A stretch of 64,000 nt of DNA from Pseudomonas sp. BN411 (GTDB lineage Bacteria > Pseudomonadota > Gammaproteobacteria > Pseudomonadales > Pseudomonadaceae), in the NCBI RefSeq assembly GCF_029871235.1, contig NZ_SSOM01000029.1, positions 1 through 64,000 on the forward strand, given 5' to 3'. The position numbers were made by a program, and so were the translations under genes. A model generated the notes under the pieces. It was not told the origin of the DNA and searched no databases. It was given only the letters and a program-made list of their open reading frames with translations. Shown piece by piece: positions 19,575-28,169 of the stretch (the first letter of the stretch is position 1; each line of letters starts with the position of its first letter).

Positions 19575-21206
19575 ATGCCCGCCGCCCTCGAAGATCCCTT
19601 CTACTACCTGAACAATTTCCACACCCTGCTGGACTGGATTTGCCAACGCTACAGCGACCTGCTGGATGCCGAGGAGCAGGCATTCATCGAGGATTTCCGC
19701 ACCCTGCCCCGCGCGTCCCAGGCGCTGCTGGTACGCATGGTGATGCGCAAGGGCACGCTGTTTCGCGCCAGCAAGCTGAACTACGCCGAAATCGGTGAAA
19801 CCCGAGCTGCGGCAGCACCGCTGGTGGCGCTGGGTTGGGTGGAGGACGCGCCGGAACTCGAACTGCCACAGCTCTTCGGCCTGCTCACCCTGGGCGAAGT
19901 AGACGCCTGCTTCGGTAAGGCACCGGGACGCAAGGCGGAGCGTCTGGAGGCCCTGAAGAGCGAACACGGCGAACCCCGTGCCTTCGCCGCCTGGTACCCG
20001 GCCAACAGCGACTGCGTGTACGCCCTCGGCCAGATGGATGTCTGCGACCGCCTGCGCCTGATGTTCTTCGGCAACCTTTACCAGGACTGGTCCGAATTCG
20101 TCCTCGCCGACCTCGGCATCTACCAGTACGAAAAAGTGGAGATCGACGCCTCGGCACGGGGCTTCCGCGAGCGCGCCGACCTGGACTACTACCTGCAACT
20201 GCACCGCTGGCGGGAACGCTTCGAAGCCGGCGAAGCGCTGGACCAATTGCTCCCCGAACTGCCCCTGGAAACCCACGCGAATCCCTGGCTGGATGCGCGT
20301 CGGCGCAAGTTGCTGTTCCAGGTCGGCCAGCACTGCGAACGCAGCGAATTGCTGGAGGCCGCCCTGGGTTTGTACGGTCTGTGCGACTACCCGGGCGCAC
20401 GGGTACGGCGCATCCGCGTTCTGGAGCGACTGGACGCCAATGCAGAGGCCTTCGACCTGGCACAGCACGCCTGCGCAGAGCCCGAGAGTGAAGAGGAAGA
20501 ACAGCACCTCAGCCGCATCCTGCCGCGCCTGCGACGCAAGCTGGGCCTGCCCAAAGAGTCGCCAACCACCAAGGTCCCCGTGCAGCGCATCGACCTGGTA
20601 CTGCCGCAGCCGCCGGAGCCGCTGTCGGTGGAGCACGCTGTGCTGCTGCATTTCCACGAAGACGACGCGCCTGTGCACTACGTGGAGAACACCCTGCTCA
20701 ATTCGCTGTTCGGCCTGCTCTGCTGGGACGCCATCTTCGCTGCGCTGCCCGGTGCCTTCTTCCATCCGTTCCACAATGGCCCGGCGGACCTGCTCAACCC
20801 CGACTTCCATGCACGCCGCGCCGAGCTGTTCGACGCCTGCCTGGCGCAACTGGATGGCGACGCCTACCAGGCCAGTATCCGACGGACCTACGTCGCCAAA
20901 CAGGGGCTGCTGTCGCCCTTCGTCTATTGGGGCAACCTGGACGAAAACCTGCTTGAGCAGGCCCTGACCTGCCTGCCGGCGGCACAGCTGAAAGCCTGCT
21001 TCCAGCGCATCCTCGCGGACATCAAGTCCAATCGCGCCGGCCTGCCGGACCTGATCCAGTTCTGGCCGGAAGAACGGCGCTATCGACTGATCGAAGTGAA
21101 GGGCCCCGGCGACCGCCTGCAGGACAACCAACTGCGCTGGCTGGAGTTCTGCGCCCAGCACGGGATTCCCGTGGAAGTCTGCTACGTGCAGTGGGCGGAC
21201 GCCTGA
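19575..21206 (+). CDS. FAN1-type structure-specific nuclease (VRR-NUC)
   Basis: 543 residues, close to the studied P. aeruginosa FAN1, which cuts 5' flaps and unhooks DNA interstrand crosslinks. The C-terminal VRR-NUC domain shows GLPD at about 489-492 and the catalytic EVK at 507-509, then Q.D..Q. The central part is helical (TPR-like) and the N-terminal part resembles the FAN1 SAP-like DNA-binding region. A LexA box sits just upstream. It overlaps the translational start region of the helicase: the stop is 2 bases before that ATG. No strong ribosome site is visible before its own ATG. Confidence 0.88.
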   Translation: MPAALEDPFYYLNNFHTLLDWICQRYSDLLDAEEQAFIEDFRTLPRASQALLVRMVMRKGTLFRASKLNYAEIGETRAAAAPLVALGWVEDAPELELPQLFGLLTLGEVDACFGKAPGRKAERLEALKSEHGEPRAFAAWYPANSDCVYALGQMDVCDRLRLMFFGNLYQDWSEFVLADLGIYQYEKVEIDASARGFRERADLDYYLQLHRWRERFEAGEALDQLLPELPLETHANPWLDARRRKLLFQVGQHCERSELLEAALGLYGLCDYPGARVRRIRVLERLDANAEAFDLAQHACAEPESEEEEQHLSRILPRLRRKLGLPKESPTTKVPVQRIDLVLPQPPEPLSVEHAVLLHFHEDDAPVHYVENTLLNSLFGLLCWDAIFAALPGAFFHPFHNGPADLLNPDFHARRAELFDACLAQLDGDAYQASIRRTYVAKQGLLSPFVYWGNLDENLLEQALTCLPAAQLKACFQRILADIKSNRAGLPDLIQFWPEERRYRLIEVKGPGDRLQDNQLRWLEFCAQHGIPVEVCYVQWADA

Positions 21207-21208
21207 CC

Positions 21209-23458
21209 ATGAACTACAGCGTCGCCGTGCGCGCGCTCTGCGAGTTCACCGCCAAGGGCGGCGACCTCGACCTGCGCTTCACCCCGGCCCCCACCGCACA
21301 GGAAGGCATCGCCGGCCATGCCCTGGTAGCCGCTCGTCGTGGCGAGGGCTACCAGACCGAAGTCGCACTGAGCGGCGAGTACGGGGCGCTGCGGGTGCGC
21401 GGCCGTGCCGACGGCTATGACCCGGCACTGAACCGCCTGGAAGAGGTGAAGACCTACCGTGGCGACCTCCAGCGCATGCCGGACAACCACCGACAGCTCC
21501 ACTGGGCCCAGGTAAAAATCTATGGCTGGCTGCTCTGTCAGCAGAAGGAGCTGTCGGAGATCGAATTGGCGCTGGTGTATTTCGACATCGGCAGCCAGAA
21601 GGAAACTCTGCTCACCGATCGTCATCGCGCAGAAGACTTGCGCCGATTCTTCGAAGACCAGTGCCTGCGCTTCATCGCCTGGGCCGAGCAGCAACTCGCC
21701 CACGCGGGTGCACGCAATGCCGCCCTCGAAGCCCTCGGCTTCCCCCACGCGCAGTTCCGCCACGGCCAGCGCCAGCTTGCCGAAGCGGTGTACAAGGCCG
21801 TCAGCACCGGCTGCTGCCTGATGACCCAGGCGCCCACCGGCATCGGCAAGACCCTGGGCACGCTGTTCCCCCTGCTCAAGGCCGTGCCGCGCCAAGGGCT
21901 GGACAAGGTCTTCTTCCTCGCCGCGAAAACGCCCGGTCGGCAATTGGCCCTGGATGCTCTGGCGCAAACCAGGGCTGAGCCGCTGCGGGTGCTGGAACTG
22001 GTAGCCCGCGACAAGGCCTGCGAGCACCCGGAAAACGCCTGTCACGGTGAGTCCTGCCCGCTGGCCAGGGGCTTCTACGAACGCCTGCCAGACGCCCGCA
22101 AGGAGGCAGCGGAACGCCGCTGGCTGGACCGCGAAGCCATTCGCGACGTGGCCCTCGCCCATCAGGTCTGCCCGTATTACCTGGCCCAGGAAATGGCACG
22201 CTGGAGCGACGTGGTGGTGGGCGACTACAACTACTACTTCGACGCCAGCGCCCTGCTCCACGGCCTGACCAGCGCCAACCAGTGGCGCGTGGCGGTGCTG
22301 GTGGACGAAGCCCACAACCTGGTGGAACGGGCCCGTCGCATGTACTCGGCCGAACTCGACCAACTCAGCCTCAAGGCCCTGCGCAAGGCTGCGCCGAGCG
22401 TGCTGAAGAAGCCTCTGGAGCGGGTCAGTCGCGCCTGGAGCGAGCTGAACAAAGAGCAGGTCGAGGACTACCGCGCCTACGACGAACTGCCGCCGAAGCT
22501 ATTGAACGCATTGCAGGGCGCGGTCGTGGCTATCACCGACTACCTCACCGACAACCCCACCGCCATGGACGCAGCACTGCAGGACTTCTACTTCGAGGCC
22601 ATGCAGTTTGGTCGCATGGCCGAGCAGTTCGACAGGCATTCACTGTTCGACATAAGCAAACGAACCGGCAAGACGGGCAGCAGCCTGTCGCGCCTGTGCC
22701 TGCGCAACCTGGTGCCGGCCCCCTTCCTCGCCCCGCGCTTCGCCGCCAGCCGCTCCACCGTGCTGTTCTCCGCCACCCTCAGCCCGAGCCGTTACTACAG
22801 CGACCTGCTGGGCCTGGCGAACAACACGCCCTGGCTGGAAGTGGACTCGCCCTTTCACGCCGATCAGCTCCAGGTACGGGTCGCGGCCAATGTATCCACG
22901 CGCTATCAGCACCGCGGCGCCTCGCTCGGCCCCATCGCCGAACTGATGGCCCGGCAGTTCGCGGAACGCCCCGGCAACTACCTGGCCTTCTTCAGCAGTT
23001 ACGACTACTTGCAGCAGGCAGCGGAGCGCTTCACCCGCGAACATCCGCAAGTGCCCATCTGGTTACAGGGACGACAGATGGACGAAGCCGAGCGCCAAGC
23101 CTTCATCCAGCGCTTCGAGGCCGGTGGCCGGGGAATCGGTTTCGCCGTGCTCGGCGGCGCCTTTGGCGAAGGTATAGACCTGCCCGGGGAGCGCCTTATC
23201 GGTGCCTTCGTCGCCACTCTCGGCCTGCCGCAGTTGAATGCGGTGAACGAGCAACTGAAGGTGCGCATGGGCGCGCTGTTCGGCGCCGGTTACGACTACA
23301 CCTACCTCTATCCCGGGATGCAGAAAGTGGTGCAGGCCGCCGGCCGGGTCATCCGCACCACCGAAGATCGAGGCGTCGTGCACCTGATCGACGACCGCTT
23401 CGCGCGGCCGGAGGTGCAGCGTTTACTGCCAAGTTGGTGGGCTATCGATTCCCCGTAG
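21209..23458 (+). CDS. DinG/Rad3-like Fe-S helicase with N-terminal PD-(D/E)XK domain
   Basis: 749 residues. Walker A is APTGIGKT with Lys214; the Fe-S cluster cysteines are probably 271, 278, 283 and 321; DEAH is at 366-369; helicase motif VI region is QAAGRVIRT near the C-terminus. The first 110 residues carry Asp68, Glu79-Val-Lys81 and QVKIY at 101-105, which fits a RecB/Cas4-type nuclease core (EVK and QxxxY). So helicase and nuclease may be fused. It starts with ATG 21209; a GTG at 21191 is also in frame. It is cotranscribed with the FAN1 gene, giving an SOS-induced crosslink-repair pair. PAO1 PA1045 is the counterpart. Confidence 0.87.
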   Translation: MNYSVAVRALCEFTAKGGDLDLRFTPAPTAQEGIAGHALVAARRGEGYQTEVALSGEYGALRVRGRADGYDPALNRLEEVKTYRGDLQRMPDNHRQLHWAQVKIYGWLLCQQKELSEIELALVYFDIGSQKETLLTDRHRAEDLRRFFEDQCLRFIAWAEQQLAHAGARNAALEALGFPHAQFRHGQRQLAEAVYKAVSTGCCLMTQAPTGIGKTLGTLFPLLKAVPRQGLDKVFFLAAKTPGRQLALDALAQTRAEPLRVLELVARDKACEHPENACHGESCPLARGFYERLPDARKEAAERRWLDREAIRDVALAHQVCPYYLAQEMARWSDVVVGDYNYYFDASALLHGLTSANQWRVAVLVDEAHNLVERARRMYSAELDQLSLKALRKAAPSVLKKPLERVSRAWSELNKEQVEDYRAYDELPPKLLNALQGAVVAITDYLTDNPTAMDAALQDFYFEAMQFGRMAEQFDRHSLFDISKRTGKTGSSLSRLCLRNLVPAPFLAPRFAASRSTVLFSATLSPSRYYSDLLGLANNTPWLEVDSPFHADQLQVRVAANVSTRYQHRGASLGPIAELMARQFAERPGNYLAFFSSYDYLQQAAERFTREHPQVPIWLQGRQMDEAERQAFIQRFEAGGRGIGFAVLGGAFGEGIDLPGERLIGAFVATLGLPQLNAVNEQLKVRMGALFGAGYDYTYLYPGMQKVVQAAGRVIRTTEDRGVVHLIDDRFARPEVQRLLPSWWAIDSP

Positions 23459-23505
23459 GGTGGGCTTCAGCCCACCATCTCAGCGTGGGCTGAAGCCCAC
23501 CCTAC
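23455..23505. repeat. Long inverted repeat / hairpin (dispersed-repeat type)
   Basis: Two perfect 21-base arms (GTAGGGTGGGCTTCAGCCCA plus C, and its complement) surround a 9-base loop. The helicase stop codon lies inside the left arm. Such TGGGCTTCAGCCCA units are common extragenic repeats in Pseudomonas. It could also end transcription between the convergent helicase and endA genes. A second small palindrome, GCGAATTCATTCGC, follows near 23547. Confidence 0.85.
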
Positions 23506-23573
23506 AAGGCTCCGCTCCCGACAGGTTTCACCCCAGGCCATACAAGCGAATTCATTCGCGAAAGCTGTTGGCA

Positions 23574-24263
23574 CTATCGCTGGCAACCCCCCATATCCAC
23601 CTTGCCCACGAACGGATTGCCGTAGCCCATCACGCAGGCAACACGCTGGTTGCGATTGCGCTCCCAGGCTTCCACCGGGTACTGGCGGTTCCAGGCGTTG
23701 TAGAGCTTGCGGTCCTGGCTGGAGATTTTCAGGCCATAACGATCGCTCATGTAGAAATAGGTGCGCGCGATCATTCCGCGAATCTGCTGGCGGGGCATCG
23801 CCTTGCGCGCCTTGAAGTCCACGACCATGGGACAGGCGCCGTACTGGCTGGGCTTCTGCGGAAGCCAGGCAAAGCTGTAGTTGCTGCGGTCGCCATTCAC
23901 CTCGCCGATGCTCGGCACCAGGTTGTGCAGATCCGCCTCGGCGCGCTGATAGGTGGCGTCGTTCTCTGCGCAGTTCTTGCGCCCCCCTTTCTGCCAGCAC
24001 TGGCGCTGATGGCCGATCACCCAGGCCGGCACGATGTGCTCCCACTCGATGCGCTTGGCTCGTTGCGGCGCCTTCCTCGGCACATAACCACAGCTCTTCA
24101 GGTCCACCCGGTTGCCCTGATAGCGGCAGCCGCAATAGAACTCCACTGGGTGCGTGGCATAGAGCTTCCAGGCGACCTTCTTCGCTTCATTGAACGTGCG
24201 TGGTGCGGCGGCTTCGGTAGCGGCGGAAAACAGCAGGCAAAACAGCAGGATAGAGCGAATCAT
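23574..24263 (-). CDS. endA: Endonuclease I (extracellular/periplasmic DNase)
   Basis: 229 residues with a signal peptide (MIRSILLFCLLFSAATEAAA). Endonuclease I cuts double-stranded DNA without sequence preference in the periplasm or outside the cell. The beta-beta-alpha-metal core is visible: IEWEHIVPAW holds the catalytic histidine, and DLHNLVPSIGEVNGDRSNY holds the metal-binding Asn. Eight Cys residues, e.g. YCGCRY, suggest disulfides. It is divergent from the LexA-box unit at 24360; its start is about 97 bases from the box. Confidence 0.93.
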   Translation of the reverse strand: MIRSILLFCLLFSAATEAAAPRTFNEAKKVAWKLYATHPVEFYCGCRYQGNRVDLKSCGYVPRKAPQRAKRIEWEHIVPAWVIGHQRQCWQKGGRKNCAENDATYQRAEADLHNLVPSIGEVNGDRSNYSFAWLPQKPSQYGACPMVVDFKARKAMPRQQIRGMIARTYFYMSDRYGLKISSQDRKLYNAWNRQYPVEAWERNRNQRVACVMGYGNPFVGKVDMGGCQR

Positions 24264-24359
24264 CAGGCTTCTTGTTCCCGGGGTACTGCGTCAGGGGGAA
24301 ATGACTGACAACAGATTTTTCCTTTGGTTTGGTTGCCATCAGACCGCGGCAACTGATAT

Positions 24360-24375
24360 CTGTATAAATATACAG
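24360..24375 (+). promoter_or_regulatory. LexA (SOS) box before two small unknown genes
   Basis: CTGTATAAATATACAG, a near-perfect LexA site (CTGTATATATATACAG is the ideal). It lies 18 bases before the first ATG to the right and 97 bases from the endA start to the left. It differs from the box at 19534 only in the right half. Confidence 0.88.
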
Positions 24376-24393
24376 TAATTCAGGAAAAGTCCT

Positions 24394-24534
24394 ATGCCTG
24401 TATCAGCCCCGATCCACTTGCCGATACCCGAACAACCTGTTCCGTCGAACATCCCCCTGCCCTATCAGCTGCCGCTGCCCTTCCCGCCCCGTGGCCAGGT
24501 GCAGCCCCTGCTCGCCAATCGGCAGCTGCACTGA
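24394..24534 (+). CDS. Proline-rich 46-residue protein led by a LexA box
   Basis: ATG at 24394, stop at 24532-24534. The product starts MPVSAPIHLPIPEQPVPSN and ends ANRQLH, with about eleven prolines in 46 residues and no Cys or Trp. I recognise no family. It is too short for default gene calling. It is placed directly behind the SOS promoter and 20 bases before the next gene, so it would be the first cistron of an SOS transcript. The ribosome site is weak (AGGAAAAG, about 4 bases before ATG). It could be a real microprotein, a leader peptide or chance; translation is unproven. Confidence 0.55.
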   Translation: MPVSAPIHLPIPEQPVPSNIPLPYQLPLPFPPRGQVQPLLANRQLH

Positions 24535-24554
24535 ATCCACCCGAGGACGCCCAG

Positions 24555-24866
24555 ATGCTGGATGTGCGCCAGTTGAAGTACACCGTCAGCCGCATGGCTC
24601 CGGAAGAGGTCCGCGAAGCGGTGGAAGAACTACGCCTGGAAGGCTTGGTGACCGATGGCAAGACCCCCTTCGGCCGCCTGCATTTCAATACCTGCCTGGC
24701 CGAGATCGAGGCCCTGTTCCAGCGCGCCGGCTATCACCGCCAGCTGGATGTGGTGGGCTATCAGGGCCAGGCCTATGCCCTGTTCGACCCGGCCCGCTGG
24801 GAGCCGGTGCAGGTGCTCAGGTGGCTGAAGGACTACGTGGACTCGCGCCAGGTGGAGAGCGCCTAG
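24555..24866 (+). CDS. Conserved small protein of unknown function, SOS-linked
   Basis: 103 residues, soluble and mixed alpha/beta, starting MLDVRQLKYTVSRMAPEEVR. The first half (EEVREAVEELRLEGLVTDGKTPFGRLHF) reads like a winged-helix or small regulatory domain, but I do not recognise it with certainty. A GAGG ribosome site lies 8 bases before the ATG. It ends 4 bases into the tail of the convergent EamA gene. I recall a similar small LexA-regulated gene in P. aeruginosa (PA0922) but cannot confirm homology. Confidence 0.75.
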   Translation: MLDVRQLKYTVSRMAPEEVREAVEELRLEGLVTDGKTPFGRLHFNTCLAEIEALFQRAGYHRQLDVVGYQGQAYALFDPARWEPVQVLRWLKDYVDSRQVESA

Positions 24867-25744
24867 CGCTTTTGCGCGTATGCCATGAACAGGCCGCTGC
24901 CGACGATGATGGCGATGCCGAGCAGGCCGATCTGGTCCGGCGCATGGTTGAACAGCAGCAGCCCGAGCAGACCGGCGAAAACGATCTGCCCGTAGCCGAA
25001 AGGCGCCAGCAGTGGCGGAGAGGCGTGGCGGAATGCCTGGGTCAACAGCATGTGCCCGCCCATGCCGCAGGTGCCCAGCGCCAGCATCAGCAGGCTGTGG
25101 CCGAGGGTATCCGGCAGGTGCCAGAAGAACGGCACCAGGGCGCTCATGATCAGCGTGTTGGTCAGGCCGGTGATGAAGTTGCTGGTGGCTGAGCTGTCGG
25201 TCCGGGCCAGGATGCGGGTCAGCAACTGGTAGAAGGCGAAGCAGACCGCAGCAGCCAAGGGATAGAGAATTGCCGGGGTGAACAACGCGCTCCCCGGCCT
25301 TACAACCAGCAGCACCCCGGCAAAGCCCACCAGCACCGCTCCCCACTGCCCACGGGACACCCGCTCTTTCAGCAGAGGCACCGAAAGCGTGGTGACCAGC
25401 AGCGGTGCCAGGAAGATCACTGAGGTCGCCTCGGCCAGCGGGATATGCCGCAGGCCCGTGGTGAACAGCAGGCTCACCCCGATCAGGCAAAGCGCCCGCG
25501 CCACCTGCAGCAACGGCCGCTTGGTGCGCAGCACCCGCGTGCCCTCACGCGGCAGCAGGAAGCCCGCCATCAGCAAGGTGTGCACCAGGTAACGCACCCA
25601 GACCACCATCACGATGGGATAGAAGGCCGAGAGGTACTTGGAAATCGCGTCGTGGCTGGAGAACAGGAAAGTAGCCAGGCAAACCAGAACGATGCCTTTC
25701 AGCGGCTGGTCCACGCGTTGCGACAGGGGGCTTTGGGAGCTCAT
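24863..25744 (-). CDS. EamA/DMT-superfamily transporter
   Basis: 293 residues with ten hydrophobic helices in two EamA repeats. The first begins GIVLVCLATFLFSSHDAISK, the second near ILYPLAAAVCFAFYQLLTRI. The ends LLKERVSRGQ and HAPDQIGLLGIAIIV fit the two repeat ends of RhaT/SAM-like carriers. Substrate unknown. Its last four bases overlap the last bases of the SOS-linked gene on the other strand. No regulator is adjacent. Confidence 0.88.
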   Translation of the reverse strand: MSSQSPLSQRVDQPLKGIVLVCLATFLFSSHDAISKYLSAFYPIVMVVWVRYLVHTLLMAGFLLPREGTRVLRTKRPLLQVARALCLIGVSLLFTTGLRHIPLAEATSVIFLAPLLVTTLSVPLLKERVSRGQWGAVLVGFAGVLLVVRPGSALFTPAILYPLAAAVCFAFYQLLTRILARTDSSATSNFITGLTNTLIMSALVPFFWHLPDTLGHSLLMLALGTCGMGGHMLLTQAFRHASPPLLAPFGYGQIVFAGLLGLLLFNHAPDQIGLLGIAIIVGSGLFMAYAQKR

Positions 25745-26002
25745 CAGGGATCCGGGTCGTCTGCGGGGAAAGGGCTTGGTAGCAGACTAATGATTAGGCG
25801 ACTCAAGATATCGGCTTAACCAGGGCGACTCAAGGGGCCGGGCCCTGGAGCACTGGGGACGATTGAGCGATCTAGTGAATCACTTCGCCCAGACATCGAC
25901 GGGGCCCCGCCCCGCAGCAGAACCCGCTCGACTCGACTAGGCTGCTGTGGCAGCACCCCGCGAGACAGCATCGAAGCGATACAAACCACCAGGAGAAGAA
26001 CA

Positions 26003-26077
26003 ATGCAAAACGCCCTGATCGGTTTCCGAGCAATCCTCACCCGTGTGTTGGCCGACCTGGCCCTGTCATTGGCCTGA
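26003..26077 (+). CDS. Possible 24-residue amphipathic peptide with strong ribosome site
   Basis: ATG at 26003 is 7 bases after AGGAGAAG, and the frame ends at TGA 26075-26077. The peptide runs MQNALIGFRAILTRVLADLA then LSLA: one hydrophobic helix with two arginines and one aspartate. A GC-rich hairpin follows at once. The gap from the EamA gene to the thiolase holds no other gene. I know no family; a membrane peptide, a leader peptide or a type I toxin are all possible. Translation is inferred only from the ribosome site. Confidence 0.5.
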   Translation: MQNALIGFRAILTRVLADLALSLA

Positions 26078-26081
26078 AAAG

Positions 26082-26103
26082 AGCCCCGGCCTTCGCGGGG
26101 GCT
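26082..26103 (+). terminator. Hairpin after the 24-residue peptide frame
   Basis: AGCCCC pairs with GGGGCT, with an inner GC/GC pair around loop CTTC. The downstream sequence is ATATCTG, not a clean T run, so a terminator is only probable. Confidence 0.5.
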
Positions 26104-26281
26104 ATATCTGCACGTGTAGCTCCTGCGCATCCTCACTCCTGCAAAAGCCGAACAATTCCGGACTGCAAGCTGACCCAAAAGGCTTATAGCGATTTTGTAT
26201 GACGACCATCATGTACGGACAATTGAATTACGCATATCATTCAAAACATCGAGGCCAACCCCCTACGCCAAGGAGCCCTCC

Positions 26282-27412
26282 ATGCAATCCATCGTTATCG
26301 CCGGTTACGCCCGCTCGCCCTTTCACTTCGCCAAGAAAGGCGGCCTGATCAACCTCCGCCCGGATGACCTCGCCGCCCAGGTAGTGAAGGGGCTGGTGAA
26401 TCGCCTGGATATCGATCCCCGGCAGATCGAAGACCTGATCCTCGGTTGCGCCTACCCGGAAGCCGAGCAAGGCATGAACCTGGCGCGCATCACCGGGTTC
26501 CTCGCCGGCCTTCCGGAAACCGTCGCCGGTGCCACGGTAAACCGCTTCTGCGGCTCCTCCATGAGCGCCATCCACTTCGCGGCCGGTCAGATCCAGCTGG
26601 GCGCGGGCGAAGCCTTCATCTGCGGCGGCGTGGAATCCATGACCCGCGTGCCCATGGGCGGCTTCAATATTTCCCCCAATCCGAAGCTGGTGAACGGCTA
26701 TCCGCAGGCCTACATGGCCATGGGACACACCGCCGAAGTAGTCGCCGGGCGCTATGACATTTCCCGCGCCGACCAGGAAACCATGGCTGTGGAATCCCAC
26801 CGCAAGGCCACCGAGGCGCGGGCGCAGGGACTGCTGCGGGACGAAATCATTGCCGTGGACACCCCGGAAGGCCAGGTGAGCGAGGATGGCTGCATCCGCC
26901 CCGACACCAATGCGCAAGCCCTGGCACAGCTGAAGCCGGCCTTCGGCGGCAGCGTCACCGCGGGCACCGCCTCCCCTCTGACCGATGGCGCCGCCGCGGT
27001 GTTCGTTTGCACCGAAGACTTCGCCAAGCGCTGGGAGCTGGACATCCTGGCCCGGATCAAGTCCGTGGCCGTGGTCGGCTGCCCGCCAGAAATCATGGGT
27101 ATGGGGCCGCTCTACGCCACCCGCAAGCTGCTGCAACGCGCCGGCCTGCAAGTCAATGACATCGACCTGTTCGAGATCAACGAAGCCTTCGCCAGCCAGG
27201 CCCTGGCCTGCATCCGCGAGCTGGATCTCGATCCGGCGAAGGTGAACCTGGATGGCGGCGGCATGGCCATCGGTCATCCATTGGGTGCTACCGGCGCGCG
27301 CATCACCGGCAAGGCCGCCAGCCTGCTCAAACGCACCGGCGGCCGTTACGCCATCGCCACCCAGTGCATTGGCGGTGGCCAGGGCGTGGCCACCCTGCTG
27401 GAACGCGCCTGA
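26282..27412 (+). CDS. Thiolase (acetyl-CoA/3-ketoacyl-CoA acyltransferase)
   Basis: 376 residues. Splits or forms 3-ketoacyl-CoA. Active-site Cys is in VNRFCGSSMSAIHF, the His in DLFEINEAFASQ (NEAF motif), and the second Cys and Gly loop in GGGMAIGHPLGATGAR and TQCIGGGQG. The preferred start MQSIVIAGYAR has AAGGAG 8 bases upstream; a frame upstream to 26195 is not conserved in style. It stands as a single gene, followed after 103 bases by a TetR gene. The substrate chain length cannot be told from sequence. Confidence 0.92.
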   Translation: MQSIVIAGYARSPFHFAKKGGLINLRPDDLAAQVVKGLVNRLDIDPRQIEDLILGCAYPEAEQGMNLARITGFLAGLPETVAGATVNRFCGSSMSAIHFAAGQIQLGAGEAFICGGVESMTRVPMGGFNISPNPKLVNGYPQAYMAMGHTAEVVAGRYDISRADQETMAVESHRKATEARAQGLLRDEIIAVDTPEGQVSEDGCIRPDTNAQALAQLKPAFGGSVTAGTASPLTDGAAAVFVCTEDFAKRWELDILARIKSVAVVGCPPEIMGMGPLYATRKLLQRAGLQVNDIDLFEINEAFASQALACIRELDLDPAKVNLDGGGMAIGHPLGATGARITGKAASLLKRTGGRYAIATQCIGGGQGVATLLERA

Positions 27413-27515
27413 CCGGACGGCCACGGCCCCTTCGGCGCCGTGGTCGATTCCCGCTCACGTAACAAGGGATGTGAATTACAATCGCCATATCAATCTTGCG
27501 AACGAGGCGACCGAT

Positions 27516-28085
27516 ATGCGCTACCCCGAAGACCACAAAGCCGAAACCCACAAACGCATCGTCGCCGAAGCGTCCCGCCGATTCCGTGCCGACGGCATCG
27601 ATGCCACCGGCCTGCAACCGCTGATGAAGGCCCTGGGCCTGACCCACGGCGGTTTCTATGCACACTTCAAATCCAAGGATGCCCTGGTGGAAGAGGCTCT
27701 ACAGGCTGCGGCGAACGACGCCAACGCCCAGTGGGTCAAGGCTTTCGCCAAGGAGCAGCCACTGGAGACCTTCTTCGAGCGCTACCTCTCTCCGCAGCAC
27801 CGCGCCCATCCCGAGCAGGGTTGCCCGCTGCCCACCATGGCGGCCGAACTGGGCCAGCGCGGCAACGCCAGCCCCATCACGGACGGCGTGCTGAACAACC
27901 TGCTGGTATTGGTAGAGAAGGAGGTCGGCAGTTCCGATCAGGCCCTGACCATGCTTTCCACTCTGGTGGGCGCCCTGACCCTGGCCCGCAGCGTAGCCAG
28001 CGAAGAACTGTCTGACCGCATCCTCGACAGCGCCCGCCAAACCCTGCTCGCCCAGGTCGCCGCTGCAAAGGCCGCCAAGGCCTGA
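27516..28085 (+). CDS. TetR-family transcriptional regulator
   Basis: 189 residues. The N-terminal helix-turn-helix spans about residues 8-52 (RIVAEASRRFRADGIDATGL then MKALGLTHGGFYAHFKSK), with the TetR-typical GGFYAHF. The C-terminal ligand domain begins after SKDALVEEALQ and contains EQGCPLPTMAAEL, like the regulators of small-electrophile or fatty-acyl stress (AcrR/NemR-like). The ATG lies in GAGGCGACCGATATG. It could control the upstream thiolase or itself; no palindromic operator is obvious. Confidence 0.87.
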   Translation: MRYPEDHKAETHKRIVAEASRRFRADGIDATGLQPLMKALGLTHGGFYAHFKSKDALVEEALQAAANDANAQWVKAFAKEQPLETFFERYLSPQHRAHPEQGCPLPTMAAELGQRGNASPITDGVLNNLLVLVEKEVGSSDQALTMLSTLVGALTLARSVASEELSDRILDSARQTLLAQVAAAKAAKA

Positions 28086-28169
28086 CGCCCGCACCATTCG
28101 TCGCCGCCCCCGGCAGCTAGCGGGGGCCGCCTATGCTTTCCAGGTGGGTCCGAAGCCGGCTGCACCTGG

